Assembly (NCBI GenBank): GCA_907165275.2
Contig: OU015651.1
Coordinates: forward strand, 10,624,501-10,688,500
Reading direction: 5' to 3'
DNA from: Zygaena filipendulae
Taxonomy: Eukaryota > Arthropoda > Insecta > Lepidoptera > Zygaenidae
Length of the DNA: 64,000 nucleotides
The notes under the pieces are model-generated. The model worked only from the letters and a program-made list of their open reading frames with translations. It did no database searches and was not told the origin of the DNA. Every line of letters begins with the position of its first letter. Within the stretch, counting starts at the first letter, position 1. Position numbers and translations under genes: made by a program. Below are positions 1-13,412 of the stretch, one piece after another.

Positions 1-1769
1 ATAAATCCCAACAGTCCCTCTCGTCTCATACAGCGTGGTCCAAACATACTCGCAAATACCTCCGCTACCTAAGAAATCAACGTATTAGGTAACAATAAAA
101 CTCATAAGAATCATGCTCATAAGAATAATATGAAATGTTTTGATAAATTTAAATAATGTTTAAAAATCGCTGAACGTACCTACCTAAGGGGTATTTATTA
201 ATTTCTAGGTTATTTTTTTTACGTAGGTTTATTTTCGAACGCTATTCTTTGGACCACCCTATAAACGTCGCGTCGCCAACTTGTGGCATTCTTAGCATAA
301 TTTTTTTTATTAAATCTGAGATTGGAGAGTTGTGAAATCCTTATTATTGGTCGTAAGTAATAAGTTAATATACTACAATATTAAGAATTTAGATACAAAT
401 GCAGTTAAGATTATATTATGTTTGCTATTTATTTTCTATGTTATTTGATTTGGAGAAGAGGACCCCCAAAGGAATTTCGAAATTCAGCCGGTGAAGCAGC
501 GAGGATCAGCTGGTAGACCAGTAAAATCAATAAAAAGTTAATGACGTTAATAAATAGGAGGTAATTGCAAGGTACTTGCTCAATTGCATGCGCGTATTGT
601 ACAACATACTAGCAGCCCGGTGACTCTACACAAGTACACACAAATGAACTGATTCAAGTACTCTTCCAGAAGTAAAGACAGTTCACACACATTGTACATG
701 ACTTGTACGTACACGTGTTGTGCGTGTGTAGGAACGTATCTTAAGGTGGACAACGAGCTGACAGTAACTGTCAGAGTGAAAAATTGTCACATGTAAATTC
801 TACATTTATTATTATGTCAAACTTTCCTAAGTTTTTACCAATGTCATTTGTGGGAGGCGGAGAGTGTCGCTTCTTTATTTAATCTCTATTTTTTAATACT
901 AGTACGTGTGTCTATTTTGTAAACTGTTTAAATGTCGATTTCACCGATTTCTTGGAGTAGAATAAAATTTTACAGCGGCAGTAAAGACCCCACGAGCGGT
1001 GTGCGCTCGAGCTGGCTATGAGTCCCGGTCCCGGCCGACCGGAGCCAAATCTGGGCCTTTACCCGGTTTGCGGATAATTAAGCCCTTTTCTCTTTTATAC
1101 AAATATTTTTATGAACATACCTATAGATTAAATAGGTATAAGCAGTGGGTACCTACATACACTCATTAATATTAGACATTCTGGAACAAGTTTAGGTACA
1201 ACAATAAATAGGCACTTTTTAATCCTTAGGTTTCTCAAACCGAATAAATAGATACTTTATTGAGAATAATGTTATTTGTATTTTTAGAACTACAAAAATT
1301 TAGTTGAACATTTTCTAATTCATCACAGAAAGGTAGTTACGAATTTCACCTTCTCACTAGTTTAAAACGTACAAGAAACTTAAAGTTACTATGACCGTAA
1401 GTAGGTTCTATATGTATGTCAAGATAATATCGTAGGTATATAGTAAATTCTATAATAATCTATACCTATTTGAAAACTTCGGCAGCTAAGTACCAACAAC
1501 ATCGGCGAACGGATGTGGTAATTTAGTTTATATTGAACGCCTGTTCATGTTAGATAGCGCCCCAGAGTATATGTTCTTCCGGTATCTAAGAAATTTTTTT
1601 CCATACCGGTTTTCTTTTCCATCCGAAAAATTTGCTAACGTTCGTACCTACATAACATATATTTGCTGTTCAAGTAACGGGCCTACGTCATGTAGGTTTA
1701 TGTAGATACGTAGGTACCGAAATGTGGGTATTTCTGCTTCGTCGCACATGGATCATTTTTTTTACACTG
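1..1769. other. No gene recognised
   Basis: AT-rich non-coding DNA. A somewhat GC-richer patch at 990-1075 (ACGAGCGGTGTGCGCTCG, CCCGGTCCCGGCCGACCGG) has no usable frame. Confidence 0.6.
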
Positions 1770-2010
1770 AGAACCTTATTTATTTATTTATTGGCACACC
1801 AACAGCATAGCATATACAATTATACATTATACAGTATTAAGTTATAGAAATTACCTATACATAGTATTATATTATCTGTACCTATACTTTACTTTGCACG
1901 GATGGTTTAATAATAAAATCTAAGTTTAGAAAGAGATTTAAAACAGCTCGAAGCAGCAAAAGATTTCTCAGATGAAATAAAAAGGTTTTCGGATTTCAAT
2001 TTAACTCGCA
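1770..2010 (-). repeat. Possible LINE 3' UTR with (AAAT)n tail
   Basis: On the minus strand the stretch ends in ATAAATAAATAAATAA (plus TTATTTATTTATTTATTGG at about 1780), the usual tail of several insect LINEs. No coding part is attached, so the call is tentative. Confidence 0.35.
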
Positions 2011-2304
2011 TTCCATTATATTTTTTTTAGTTTTTATTTTTTTAGATGGTAAAGGACAATATTTTGTAGGTAGGATATACCTACTACCTAACTTTATCGG
2101 AGTAACATTGTTACATTTTTGCGCCACACATTGTACAATTTATAGGTACATGATCTTCGTACAAATTGTCTCTACTCTCTATGTATATAATAGTCAATTA
2201 ACCAGTCATCGATTGTATCTTTGCCAACTAGATTTAGTTTTATAGAGATTTTAAGAATAAGATAACACACTGTACACTTTTACAATCACGATATTTATAA
2301 TAAT

Positions 2305-2785
2305 ACTAGCTGTCCCCCGCGGTTTCACCCACGGTAAATACGGAGTTCCCGCGGGAATTCCGGGATAAAAACTATCCTATCTTTTAAGTTGAACCATACG
2401 AGTTACAAAATTTTATCAAAATCCGTTCAGTAGTTTCAGAGTCCATCGCGGACAAACAACGTGACACGTGATTTATACATATAAGATTACTAGCTGTCCC
2501 CCACGATTTCATCCGCGGTAATTTCGGAGTTTCCGCGGAGGTTGCGGGAAAAAAGTACTTACTCTATGTCCTTCTTTACCTGTACCCCGACAGTAGTTTA
2601 CGGTGATTAGCTGTTCCCCGCATTAGTGACGGAGTTCCCGCGGGAATTCCGGGATAAAAAACTATCCTATCTTTTAGGTTGGACCATATTATAAATGGTT
2701 ACAAAATTTTATCAAAATCCGTTTAGTAGTTTCGGAGTCCATCGCGGACAAACAACGTGACACGTGATTTATATATATTAAGATG
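2305..2785 (-). mobile_element. Three Lep1-like (Helitron-like) copies in a row
   Basis: Minus-orientation ends ACTAGCTGTCCCC are at 2305 and 2489, and ATTAGCTGTTCCCC at 2606. Copies 1 and 3 share GGGAATTCCGGGATAAAAAC and CGGACAAACAACGTGACACG; copy 2 is truncated. On the minus strand each would end in a hairpin followed by CTAG. Confidence 0.7.
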
Positions 2786-2985
2786 TATTATAAAGAGGTA
2801 AAGTTCGTGAATGGTGAGTTTGTGAATTTGTGACGTTGAAGGTCTGGATCTATTTAACCGATTTTGAAAATTATTTCCCTTATAGGAGGCTACGGTAGTC
2901 CTGAGTGACATACGGTATTTTTTATTCCGAAACTCCCTCGGAAATTCCGAAATAACTGCGGGTGAAAATACGGGAGACAGCTAGT
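2785..2985 (+). mobile_element. Lep1-like element
   Basis: The 5' TATTATAAAGAGGTAAAG... start and 3' ACTGCGGGTGAAAATACGGG-AGACAG-CTAG end are in plus orientation, directly after the three minus copies. The terminal hairpin is degraded. Confidence 0.6.
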
Positions 2986-3174
2986 ATGATATAATTTGCC
3001 CGTTAAAGGTAAAGTGTTTTTATTGACCAGTGCATACGGGTCCGAAGTTGGAAAGATCTCAAAACAATCTCTTGGGTTTATTTCTAATTTTCTACCTACC
3101 TACTCGACATAAAATCATAAAAAGTTAAGTAGGTATCATAAATTTACTTCATCAAGTCTCCTTATATGCATTAT

Positions 3175-3381
3175 ACTAGCTGTTCCCCGCGGCACTCGCG
3201 GTAATTTCGGAGTTCCCGCGGAAATTTCGGGTTACAACATAGTCTATGTTATCTAGGGATAATGTAGCATTCTAATGATGAAAGAATTTTTTAAAATCGG
3301 TCCACTAGTTTTTAGTTAAATCGTAAGAAACAAACAAAAATACAAATAGGCATAAGTATACCCTGTATAATATTAGTATAG
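3175..3381 (-). mobile_element. Lep1-like element
   Basis: ACTAGCTGTTCCCCGCGG at 3175 is the 3' end on the minus strand. The element runs through GTAATTTCGGAGTTCCCGCGG to a TATAATATTAGTATA 5' end. Confidence 0.6.
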
Positions 3382-3680
3382 ATTACCTAACAAATATGTA
3401 AAACCAACTTAATCCGCGTCGTGGTCAAAGTTGTCCCGCCTTCTCCATAAACAATAATGCCTTTGTTTAGGCCACTAAGTCGCCGCATCGCATCGCATGT
3501 TAACGATTAACGAGTCCAACGGACCAAAAGGCACCCATAATGAATAAGACTTAGTTATTAAGCATCCATAAAGTTTTATAATTACTTACATATAACTTAA
3601 TAGTGACCACATATTGTTTAGGTTTAATTTTATTCCTCGAATGGCTTTAATTGACTAGATACCTAGTCTTGCATATCTTA

Positions 3681-3887
3681 TACCAATATTATAAACTGGT
3701 AAAGTTTGTGAGTTGGGCGGTTGTAGAGGGTAATCTCTGGATCTACTAAGCCGATTTTGAAAAATTCTGTCACTAACAGGAAGCTGCAGTGTTTCTGAGT
3801 GACATAAGGTACCATGCACCTACCTACTTTTGTCTCGGAATTCTCATGGGAACTCCGACTCTGGGTGAAACCGCTGGGGACAGCTAG
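3681..3887 (+). mobile_element. Lep1-like element
   Basis: It has the start ACCAATATTATAAACTGG, the core GGATCTACTAAGCCGATTTTG, and the end GGGTGAAACCGCTGGGGACAGCTAG. Confidence 0.65.
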
Positions 3888-5045
3888 TATTTAATATAAG
3901 GTGGTAAAGTTTGTAAGATTTGATATAGGCGATAATTTTTGGAACGACTGAATCGATTCTACGATATATGAATAGTTTTTATCTCGAAAAAGTGTTCCTG
4001 CGGGATACATAAATTCATGCGTCCGAAACAGGATAAAACATTATTTCAGGATAAAACTGAAATCATTGGTAGATATCGCTCTACAAAATTAAGTACCTAA
4101 TTCATAATCATAATCAGATTTCAGGAAGTAAGTATACGTGCCATAGTAGGTCGACTTTTACGACAATCCGACTATCAGCTATTTAAGGATAAAAGGTACC
4201 CTAGGTATATGTCCATTTCTGTATACCCGTTAAGGCGTGAAAGCGTAACAAACAATCAAACAAACTCACTTTCGCAATAATTATAGTCAGTATACAATAC
4301 TATAATAAAGATTTTAATATATCATGTATAGTACGGATTATGATCCATACGAGCATTTATTATCGATATATTTAGTATCGATTCAAACATTGAATTGAAA
4401 CTGTGATTAAAACAGTAATATAAGACCTCATTTTAACAGTATTCAAACAAAAGCTCGCAACTCTCGAATCCGCATTGTAGGTAGGTACCTACATTCAATT
4501 CGGTTACGTCCCAAACGATAACCAGCGCTGAAGATAATATAAACAATAGAGATTACAAGAAAATAAACCGTAAGACAAAAGGAATGGCAAGAGAACCGCG
4601 GCTTTCGATGGACCTATAGGTACCTTCTGAAAGCTTTTTAGAACCCCACAGACTAAACCCCTATGCGAAAGTTGTAGCATTTAAACAACAACTGTCAAGA
4701 TGAAAACAGCACGGTCTTTCGCGTTTCGGAGAAATTAAATTCTCCAAAGGTCCCTTTTAATTTTCTTACCTTACTTATTCGAAACAATCGAATCTCTTTT
4801 AATTGTTTCACAGAATATCCGCAGGCTTTGTTTGAATTTCTTTTGAGGTAGGTAAGTTCCGTTAATTGATGTTTACAATTAGTAAATTAAATATGGTGTT
4901 TGTTTATAATTCAATTATTATATTAATTGCGAGATGCCTACCGACTGAAGTACCTACCTGAAGTCAATGAAGTGTACTTTAAAAAGCTGAAAGCATCATG
5001 ACAAATGAAGCTACTGACATGTAGCTATGTGTTTATTGTACCTAT
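3888..5045. other. No gene; decayed mobile-element pieces
   Basis: A 5' piece of a Lep1-like element (GGTGGTAAAGTTTGTAAG at 3899) and a minus 5' end (GTTAAGGCGTGAAAGCGTAACAAAC at about 4230) are visible. The rest is unassigned. Confidence 0.5.
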
Positions 5046-5372
5046 TATTGTGAACTGGCTAGGCGTTTGACCACAGCTCATCTGATGTTAAGTGTGGTCA
5101 AAGACTGCAAACACACTATGGGAACTATAGCTTTCAAGTGAGGCTGCCGGAACAAACCGTTAGGTGCTTGGCGACAATTTTTCAACTTGATAGTGGTAGC
5201 TACTAACTGGCCAGCCGTGCACTAGAAAATTTACCACCATGCTATGGTTTCCTCACGATGTTTTTCTTCACCGACAGCTCAAGTTTTTAAAGGGTTTGAT
5301 GTTTGAACCTACGCCTTGCGGCGTTTGATCCGAACGCACCTACCACTGAGCTATCATGGTTACGTTATCTCA
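5046..5372 (-). mobile_element. tRNA-derived SINE-like element
   Basis: On the minus strand TAGCTCAGTGGTAGG (5340-5353) is a good RNA polymerase III A box and GTTCAAAC (5301-5308) a B box about 45 bp later, as in a tRNA. The body then runs through AAAACATCGTGAGGAAACC and CTGTGGTCAAACGCC. An (ATTC)n tract follows on the right at 5411-5446. Confidence 0.6.
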
Positions 5373-6009
5373 ATTCATATTACCTAACGATGTCGTAACG
5401 AATAAAGTGAATTTCATTTCATTCATTCATTCATTTCATTTCATTTCTACTGCACCACGAATGGTGTGCCGCTTTCAAATTTCCTGTATAATCGAAATCA
5501 AGAACAACAACTAAACTTTATAGCTCATAATGCTGTCATAACGTTAGTAGAGTTGGCGCAAATGTTATATTGAGACTTCTTCTTCAATTATGCAGTTTAA
5601 TTATATTAATAATTCTGCTAGAAAACACGGCACTGGAGAACCAGGAGGTACATTGATTAGGGTAAACAAAATGGTTTTTGGCAGTTTCTGGCTGGAGCAA
5701 CGTTATAAATAAGTATAGTAATCTGGGGTTCTAGGAAAATATTTTTATTCCAGGAAAAATTTAGATGGTAGCTATTGAGCTTGTTTTATTAGCGCAAGAA
5801 GATTACGTATTCACGGAAATCCCCCATTTGTGTAGGTAATTCGAGACTGGCGACTCTCGCCGGGACTCGGGAAGTGTTACCGCGCGCATCTTAATGCATT
5901 TGGAGAGTCAACATAATATCAACACACCGGGGAAGGACCGCCCAGAGGTAAGGTAATCACTACGGGACCGCCTGTGGAAATATTTTGTGTTGACACTAGT
6001 GCTGATATT

Positions 6010-6520
6010 GTACTGTATTTTTTATTCATAAATTCATTATTTACATGTCAAATTAAATTATAAAATTCATTAAAATATACAAAATTAAGACTAATCTTAT
6101 ATCTTAAGTTAGCTATATATGTGCATATAGATTAATTTATATGTAATTAGACCAGCAGCCATGTTTTATATTTGACTATTTATGTTGCCAAGACTTGGAA
6201 GAGCAGGCCACTTAGAATCGAGAAACTCGTCGATACTATAAAATGCGTGGTCAAGAAGCAATTTTTTTTATTTAGGTTAAATTTAATAATGTCAAGAGTT
6301 TTTATGTCACTGGGTATTCTGTTAAAGATCGTGACCGCCATCACCTGCAGGGATTTAGCAGTTTTTTGTAACCTATGTTTTGGTACTTTGAGATCATTGC
6401 GAACCCTGGTATTAAGTTCGTGAGTGTCTCCCGTAGGAAACTATTCGATGTTGTACTTCACGTACCTACTTTGCAACTTCGAATATGTATGTGCAAGGAA
6501 GCGTCAATATTTTGTGATGT
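6010..6520 (-). pseudogene. LINE 3' end with reverse-transcriptase C-terminus (Jockey/CR1-type)
   Basis: On the minus strand, broken frames read LPCTYIFEVAK, then TRVRNDLKVPKHRLQKTAKS and IFNRIPSDIKTLDIIKF. This is the order and style of the C-terminal tail of insect non-LTR reverse transcriptases (RN.L..P..RL.KT..S.......FN.IP..I..L....FK). Stops and frame changes show that it is dead. The AT-rich 6010-6170 part would be its 3' UTR. Confidence 0.6.
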
Positions 6521-6696
6521 TGAAACAGTCCCCTTGCTGGGTGATCCCACAGGGTGATACGCAGGCCCTTTGGTTTCAACGGGCACAGATAATATAATAC
6601 TGCAACGGGTATCCACCAATGATAAATGAGGTGAGGTTTTAGACACCCCCCCCCCCCCCCCCCCCTCCCATACTCAAAATCACGTGTTTATTTTTT

Positions 6697-6743
6697 TAAC
6701 CGACTTCCAAAAAGGAGGAGGTTCTATGTTCGATTGTATGTAT

Positions 6744-6780
<37 letters not shown>

Positions 6781-7923
6781 ATGTTCACCGATTACTCGAA
6801 GACGGTTGGACCAATTTGGAATTTTTTTTTTGTGTTTGAAAGGGTTTACTCCCAATTAGGTCCCATTGCCACCGAGTCGGGATCTGATGATGGGATCTTG
6901 GAGAAATCGAGGGAACTCTTCAAAAATTATAGGCACACCTATAGCGATTTGGGTATTTTTTATAGTAAATCGTTCATTTGCTGATGAAAAGCAAAATTTG
7001 AAGAAGTGGAACTGATGATGAAGACCACGTATGGTCATCAGAACTACTTAACAATAATACCTATTTCATGGGTTCCGATTGGAGCGATTTCAAAAATTGT
7101 TTTTTTTTTGTTTGAAAGGGGATACTCCCAAATCGATTCCATTGTCACCAAATTGAGATCTGATGATGGGATCTTGGAGTAATCGAGGGAACTCTTCAAA
7201 AATTATAGGTACACCTATAGCGATTTTTGTATTTTTTATAGTAAATCGTTTATTTGCTTTCGGAAACCAAAATTTGAAGAAGTGGAACTGATGATGAAAA
7301 CCACAGATGGTCATCGGAACTACTCAATAATAGGTATTTCACGGGTTCTGAATCGTTAACTTTGATATGGTTTCTAAACAATTTATGCCCGTCACAATGT
7401 ATATGGTCAAGTGGAACTGATGGTGATGCACTAGGAGAACTCCTCAACAATTAACGTCCCCGCGTCGGGAAAAGTAATATTTTGTAAAAGGTGATGAGCA
7501 GTTGACATTAGGCTATTGTAACTTAGAGAAATTACCAACTAAGTCACTTAAAAGCGAAAAATAAACAAAATTTTTTAACAAAAAAATTAAAACCGACTTC
7601 CAAAAACACAAAACTGAAAAGCTAAAAATAAAATGCTAAAATTAACAAAATACCGATTTAATCCAAAAGACAAAAACACACGTAATATTATTATTGGTTT
7701 GTGCTACCACTGATCGGTATGAAGTCGGTGACAAGCCAAATATGGAGGGGGTAGATGGGCTAAGCTGACTCCCGCCACCAGCTCTTCGTGAGCAGAACAA
7801 CCTAAGTGGGCAGACACCAGCGGGCTTGTCACCGAATTCAAACCGATCAGTGGTAGCACAAACCAATAATAATATTACGTGTGTTTTTGTCTTTTGGATT
7901 AAATCGGTATTTTGTTAATTTTA
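6697..7923 (+). mobile_element. Composite 1.3-kb repeat, 3'-truncated copy
   Basis: It has the same order as 52936-54232: ACCGACTTCCAAAAAGGAGG, a poly-T run at 6745-6776, two GGGATCTTGGAG subunits, and a foldback starting at 7562. The right foldback arm breaks off after GGTATTTTGTTAATTTTA, so the terminal TTTTTGGAAGTCGGTTTT is lost. It sits directly to the right of an unbroken C run (about 6644-6665). Confidence 0.75.
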
Positions 7924-9822
7924 TTATTACAAAGTATATTTAAATTTTCCGAATATTATCTTTAAATACAGGCAATGGTGAGTCAAGGCCACGCGTCGCT
8001 GTTTGGTTTAGAAATCGTGTGTTCAACGAAAAATAAATACACGTGATATCTCATTATATCCCCCCCTCCCTCCTTGTGATTGATAGTTCGTGATTTTTCT
8101 GGACCCCTCCCTGACTACCTTTAATGTCCAGGCCCTTAACTTCAGCAGTAAAATCTTGTAAAAACATTTATTTAAAATTCGTAATTTAAGTATATGAGAA
8201 CTCTGAACAAGCCAAGTCAGACCTTAGGCTTCAATATATTATTTATTCGTCATTGCACAAAATGTTCAAATGGCGATTTATGCCTTGCGGCATTCTCTAC
8301 CAGTTTTATCCTAAATTATAAGAAGAAATATTTCAAGAAAAAAAAAGAAGTATTTCAAGTTGTTATAAGTAAATTTCAGGAGTGACCATTGAACTTGGCA
8401 CCCATTTTACATCTCACATCTTTTGTCGTCGGAGGCAACAACCAAGACATATAATGTCATAATATTGAACTTGACTCTCATTCTCATTTATGTTTTTGAT
8501 GTGATAAAATAGAACCGAAAGAGAAGTGTATCCCACTGTTATAGTATACCTTGTCAGTCTCGCTCGGTACATACTGAGTAGCTATAAGTACGTTCCTACT
8601 TATAATCTAAATTCTTCCAGTAGTTTACACGTGACGAATAAATATTAAAGCTGATAAACAATTTTATCATAAGAGTATTTAAACATAAATTACCTAAACA
8701 AATTAAAAAAGGTAGGCGATTATCTCAGGAACACTGATAGATTAGATAGAAAGGTAAGTAGGTAGGTAATTACAGTAGCCCTTATGACTGGGCTGCAATC
8801 TCAGAACTAGGAGTCCTTCAGGGAATCCTGAAATTCACGTGAGTGGGAACGCGGGCAACAGCTCAATGTACATATATGTATACATACCTATAGTCATAAA
8901 TTTTGGAACAACATACACTCGTATGTTATTACAAGTCGAGCCCCTCGGCACGCCGCAGCGTAGGTACGATCAGCCTAAGCGGATGCATCGTAATGACATA
9001 AATGCAAATTCGAACATTTCAGCTTCCTGCCGCCTGCGCCGCGCGCCGCCGGCTACCGCTAAGCGATTCAGAAACTGCACCGGTTCGGTTACCAACTACC
9101 GGTTACTGGTATAAGGAGAACCACAGAACAGATAGAAGGGAGTGAAGGGACATCTGTCATCTTATCAGTTTAGTGTGGAAGCAAACGAAAACCAGTGTCG
9201 CCGGGTGATTTTAGCGCACATAAAATTATTCATCATGCACAACATTCACTAAAGTAAAGAATTTTTACCTATAGGCAGGTAACTGTTTTCATAATTCACT
9301 GTTTTGGAAGTATTGTGATAAATATACGCCAGTAAATTTGGACAAGTTAGGGCATTTGCTCTAACTTCCTTTGCATCCGTGGCGCCCCTGCCCCGCCAAC
9401 ATGTCCTTTCTAGTTAATTTATTTTCTCTGTGAGGTAACCCATCGTTTATAAATGCCATATTTAGAAAACACCACAACGGTTTTTACTACGTGAGCATTG
9501 GTAATAATTGGTCGCAACTCGTGAGTTATTTCCGCCATATTGAACTAAGTTTAATTAAAGTCTCGTATCGAGTCGAGTTTTTTATTAGTTAGTGACTGTG
9601 TTCAAATGCCTGGAGTAAATGAAGTGGTTGTTTGACTGGATATCAAGTTTTGATTGATTGGTGTCGTACAGTAGGTACCTACAGGCGAACGGAGTTGCAA
9701 TCACTGATCGCGTCAAGTCGGGGGGTGACATCTATGTACGTAGGAAGTACTTACTTAAAATAATTTAAAATAACTTATTATTGACGAGAAATGATGGTAG
9801 GTACCTACTTATAATATTATCA
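7924..9822. other. No gene recognised; GC-richer island
   Basis: C-rich strings (CCCCCCTCCCTCC at about 8061) occur near the left edge. The patch 8935-9110 is much richer in GC than its surroundings and is followed by TATCAGTTTAGTG (9163), an arthropod initiator-like string. It might be a promoter or untranslated first exon, but nothing confirms this. Confidence 0.3.
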
Positions 9823-9938
9823 CTAGTTGTACCCCGCGGTTTCATTCAAAAGAGTGGAACCACAAAACTCTGAATGTCATACATCCATTGATCATAATTT
9901 GAACAAGTCTGATTGTAAGGCTGGAAATTGCAATTTAC

Positions 9939-10248
9939 GTACTAATATTATAAATGCGAAAGTAACTGTCTATCTGTCTGTTACGCTTTCACGCCTTAAC
10001 GGCTCAACCGATCATCATGAAATTTTGTGCACACGTCGTCAGAGGTAAGTACAGAGAAGGACATAGCATAATGGCCCGGAATTTTCGCCGGAACTCCAAA
10101 ATCAGTCCCTGTGAAATCTCATAAAATTTTCCATACATCGTTGTCAGGGGTACAGAAAAGGATATAGGTACTAATAGGTAGGTATTTTGTATCTCGGAAT
10201 CCCTGCGGGATCTCCGTTTCCGCGGGTGAAACCGTAGGAAACAGCTAG
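9939..10248 (+). mobile_element. Lep1-like element, about 310 bp
   Basis: It starts TACTAATATTATAAATGCGA, contains ACGGCTCAACCGATCATCAT and a partly repeated TACAGAGAAGGACAT module, and ends CCGCGGGTGAAACCG...ACAGCTAG. A minus-orientation fragment (ACTAGTTGTACCCCGCGG) lies at 9823-9850. Confidence 0.7.
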
Positions 10249-12330
10249 TATTAGATAGGTAATAGGTACTATATAGTTCAAGGTTCTATGTCGATTCAGT
10301 CAAAGCCCATTATATCGCTGGGTGAACTATGCTACAACCATTAGATATTATTGACGGCTTAAAAATGGTACTCTTAGGAGTCATAGGTAGGATACATAAT
10401 AGTTCAAGTTTTATAGCTTTACTAGCTTAAAAACGCGTTTCATAAATCGCAGCTACAACTTTGTTTGAAAGCTTGGAGCATATTCTTTTGTTGTAGCTCA
10501 GTTACCTATGTATTTATGTATATTCAACTGGGTGAATTACGATAAAAGATAAATTAATGATCGGGCTACTGTGGCGACTAAAAGGTAAATGAAACAACTA
10601 ACAATAGCTTTCGTTTGATTTATTGAGTTCGTTTAACATATCATAAACATATCATAAACATACTATATTTTGGTTCAGTCGGAAACTTAAAGAACTAAAT
10701 AGGTACTACATTTGGTACTACAAACAATAAAGACAGCGAGCGCTGCTGTGCTGAACATACACGTGTTCAGTACAAAATTATCATTAATTTTATTATTACT
10801 ATAATATCCACATTATTACAGAGCTGCCACAAATTCAATTTTACCTACTGGTATATGCTCACTCATATTATGGCCTATGCACCCATTGTTGTTACCTACA
10901 ACATGTCTATTCGGGACATGATTCTTTAACTATCTAATATAACAAAATCATCAACAGGAAGGTAGGTGTGTCGATTTACATATTAATTGCGTGTTTGTAT
11001 TTACCGAATGCCGAAGGTTCTTAAGATTCAATTTAGATCGAGATTTAATTATCTAATTTGTGAGCAAGTAGGTACCTACATAATTTATTCCTTACAAAAT
11101 ATCAATTTACAACATATCTACTACCTATACAAAACGTAGTTTTATTGAAATCAGTACACAATTTCGTAAAAAAATATACGGACGTGTGAAAATGCAGTGT
11201 AAAACTAAGGGTGCAAACATTTTTAATTTATCACAGGGCTTAGCGACGTAATTATTTATTACACAAAGAAGAAATTTACAATTACTCGCTCAGCTCGAAC
11301 CGAGTCGCTCATTAAGAATAACTTTTCACAATGCCAAATAAAAAAGAAGTTAAAATATAAAATATGTAGATACTTAACACAGGAAAGCGAATATGAAAAC
11401 AATGGTGATACAAATAAAATTTAAAAAAGTAAAAAAAAAAGTAGAGCAAGTTAAAGTATGGAACAAAGAAAGATAGCAAAATACAAAACAAGTTAAATAT
11501 AAACGCATAAAATAAACGTGGTTTCTTTTTTTTATAATTGTTTCGAATACATAAAGCCAGAAGCCCATATTAAGCTGAGTATTAGAATACTGTAGTGAGC
11601 GATCGGGATTCTCACATATTATTTATGTACCAATTCACACGAGTTTTGTTTGACCCAACACATAATTATACATTTATGATTAAATAAAATAATAATTCAA
11701 AACCACGACAACTTTATATGTAGATATAAATTCACAACAATTATATTTTAGAACTCTATGGAATAGAATGGATAAAAAAAAATAGAATGGATGTTTCTAG
11801 CAACCAAAATGTCATCATTATTTATTGTTCACGAACCAATATAGAAGAGTGCAAATAAAATAGGAACATATTTTTCGACGGATCGTCTATCTCCCTCACT
11901 TTTGAAAAGCACAAGATCTCTACTTATATCTCTTACTATTAAAAACAACTGGTAAAAGACAGTGATAAGGATTATTAACTAGCATTTTTGAGGAAGTCAT
12001 TACAGTAAAATTACTCTATTTAGCATCAATTTTCATCATCTCTTTAGATTCAATCATCAGCTTAACCATTCGTAAGCCTAGAGAGCATGTTAAAGAACTT
12101 GAAAAATAAAAATCAATCACCAAATAAGGGACTGTAAGCATGGGATGGCTAATAATTAATTAGATAAAAATCACACAAATTAAGAAATATAACAACACTC
12201 AGTTTACGGACGATTTGCAGATTTCTAGCGTACGTAGTCTCGCTATACTAATTATTCACAAGAAAACAACCTTACGAAATGTAGGTACTTAAAATCAATA
12301 TACACTTAAATTATACACTAAACTACTTAC
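10249..12330. other. No gene recognised
   Basis: Very AT-rich DNA. I see no repeat termini or conserved frames apart from the short doublet CATATCATAAA at about 10637. Confidence 0.55.
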
Positions 12331-12565
12331 CGCCGCACTCAGAGTCGACTTTAATGATTACTTAGTTAAGTATAGATTTTTAAAAGAAAACTGCCGCGAT
12401 CAGACAAGTTTAATAAATTCATGTTAATTGGCATTTAACTAATTAAGTTACATCTCATTAAATGCCAATTAACATTAATTTACTGAACGTCTCTAATTGC
12501 GGCAGTTTTGTTTTAAAAATCTATACTTAACTAAGTAATCATTAAAGTCGACTCTGAGTGCGGCG
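12331..12565. mobile_element. Foldback MITE, copy 1
   Basis: CGCCGCACTCAGAGTCGACT at the left end is perfectly mirrored at the right end. The arms match over about 55 bp without mismatch and, with two changes, to about 68 bp (ending ACTGCCGC). The centre holds a second inverted repeat, GTTAATTGGCATTTA and TAAATGCCAATTAAC. There is no open reading frame. No clear target duplication was seen; TTA occurs near both ends but not at symmetric distances. Confidence 0.85.
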
Positions 12566-13412
12566 ATTAGACAATCAGGCTTGTCACTTGTGTACTTCAT
12601 ACAAACACACCACTAACGAACGCTTTGAATGCAATGAGTATCCAATTTATTATTTTTGTTCATTAATTTTTTGTTACGTCTTTGGTAAAATTAAAAAACT
12701 ATTATAATCAATAAAAAAAAATCTTCAATTATACGTTCATAAAAGCCAGATAAAAGCAATGAAGATGCCATAAATGAAAATAAATTGTACATTATTAAAA
12801 ATACAATGGGTATAAAATATAAAACTGACAAAGCAAAAATAAAAGACGTTTGCAACAACGATTCCTGTAATTTCAATAAAAATGCCTCTCCAGTCAGTCT
12901 ATAACTACTTATAGCTAATACGAGTTACGTATAACGTATTTATAATACAATCATTATGTACAAAGCAATAGATACAGTATTAATTAGTATTTATTGTGTA
13001 CACCTTAAGGGTGATTATTCGTTGGGCTCATCTTAGATGCAGACCTACCCTGTGTAGCCTACACTTAACAATCTTTTCAACAACCATTTATTATTTTAAT
13101 GATCATCACTTGGCTAACAATATCATACACTATTATTCGGCCGAGTCAAAGTACGTCGAGGTCGGTATAATAGATATTATATTTTTATTTTTGTAAAGTG
13201 CTCGTCGAGTGCCACTGCAGAAGCTATTACCGACTTCATTCGAAGTGCCGCAAATTACGCTCTGTGAAAACTGAAAGTGTCTCCCGACATAACTATGTAA
13301 TATTTATTTAAAGGGGTTATCGACACTTGGGACGTGTCAGATATTCAAATGTAAGCAATTTTCACACGACAGTCGCATAAAATAAAAATAATCTCCACGT
13401 TTATTATTATTA
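12566..13412. other. No gene recognised
   Basis: AT-rich spacer between the foldback MITE and the deleted transposon. Confidence 0.5.

Noticed and set aside
12331..12565. Assignment of the foldback MITE to PIF/Harbinger by TTA flanks
   Set aside because: TTA occurs near both ends, but not at equal distance from the inverted repeats, and copy 2 does not show it.
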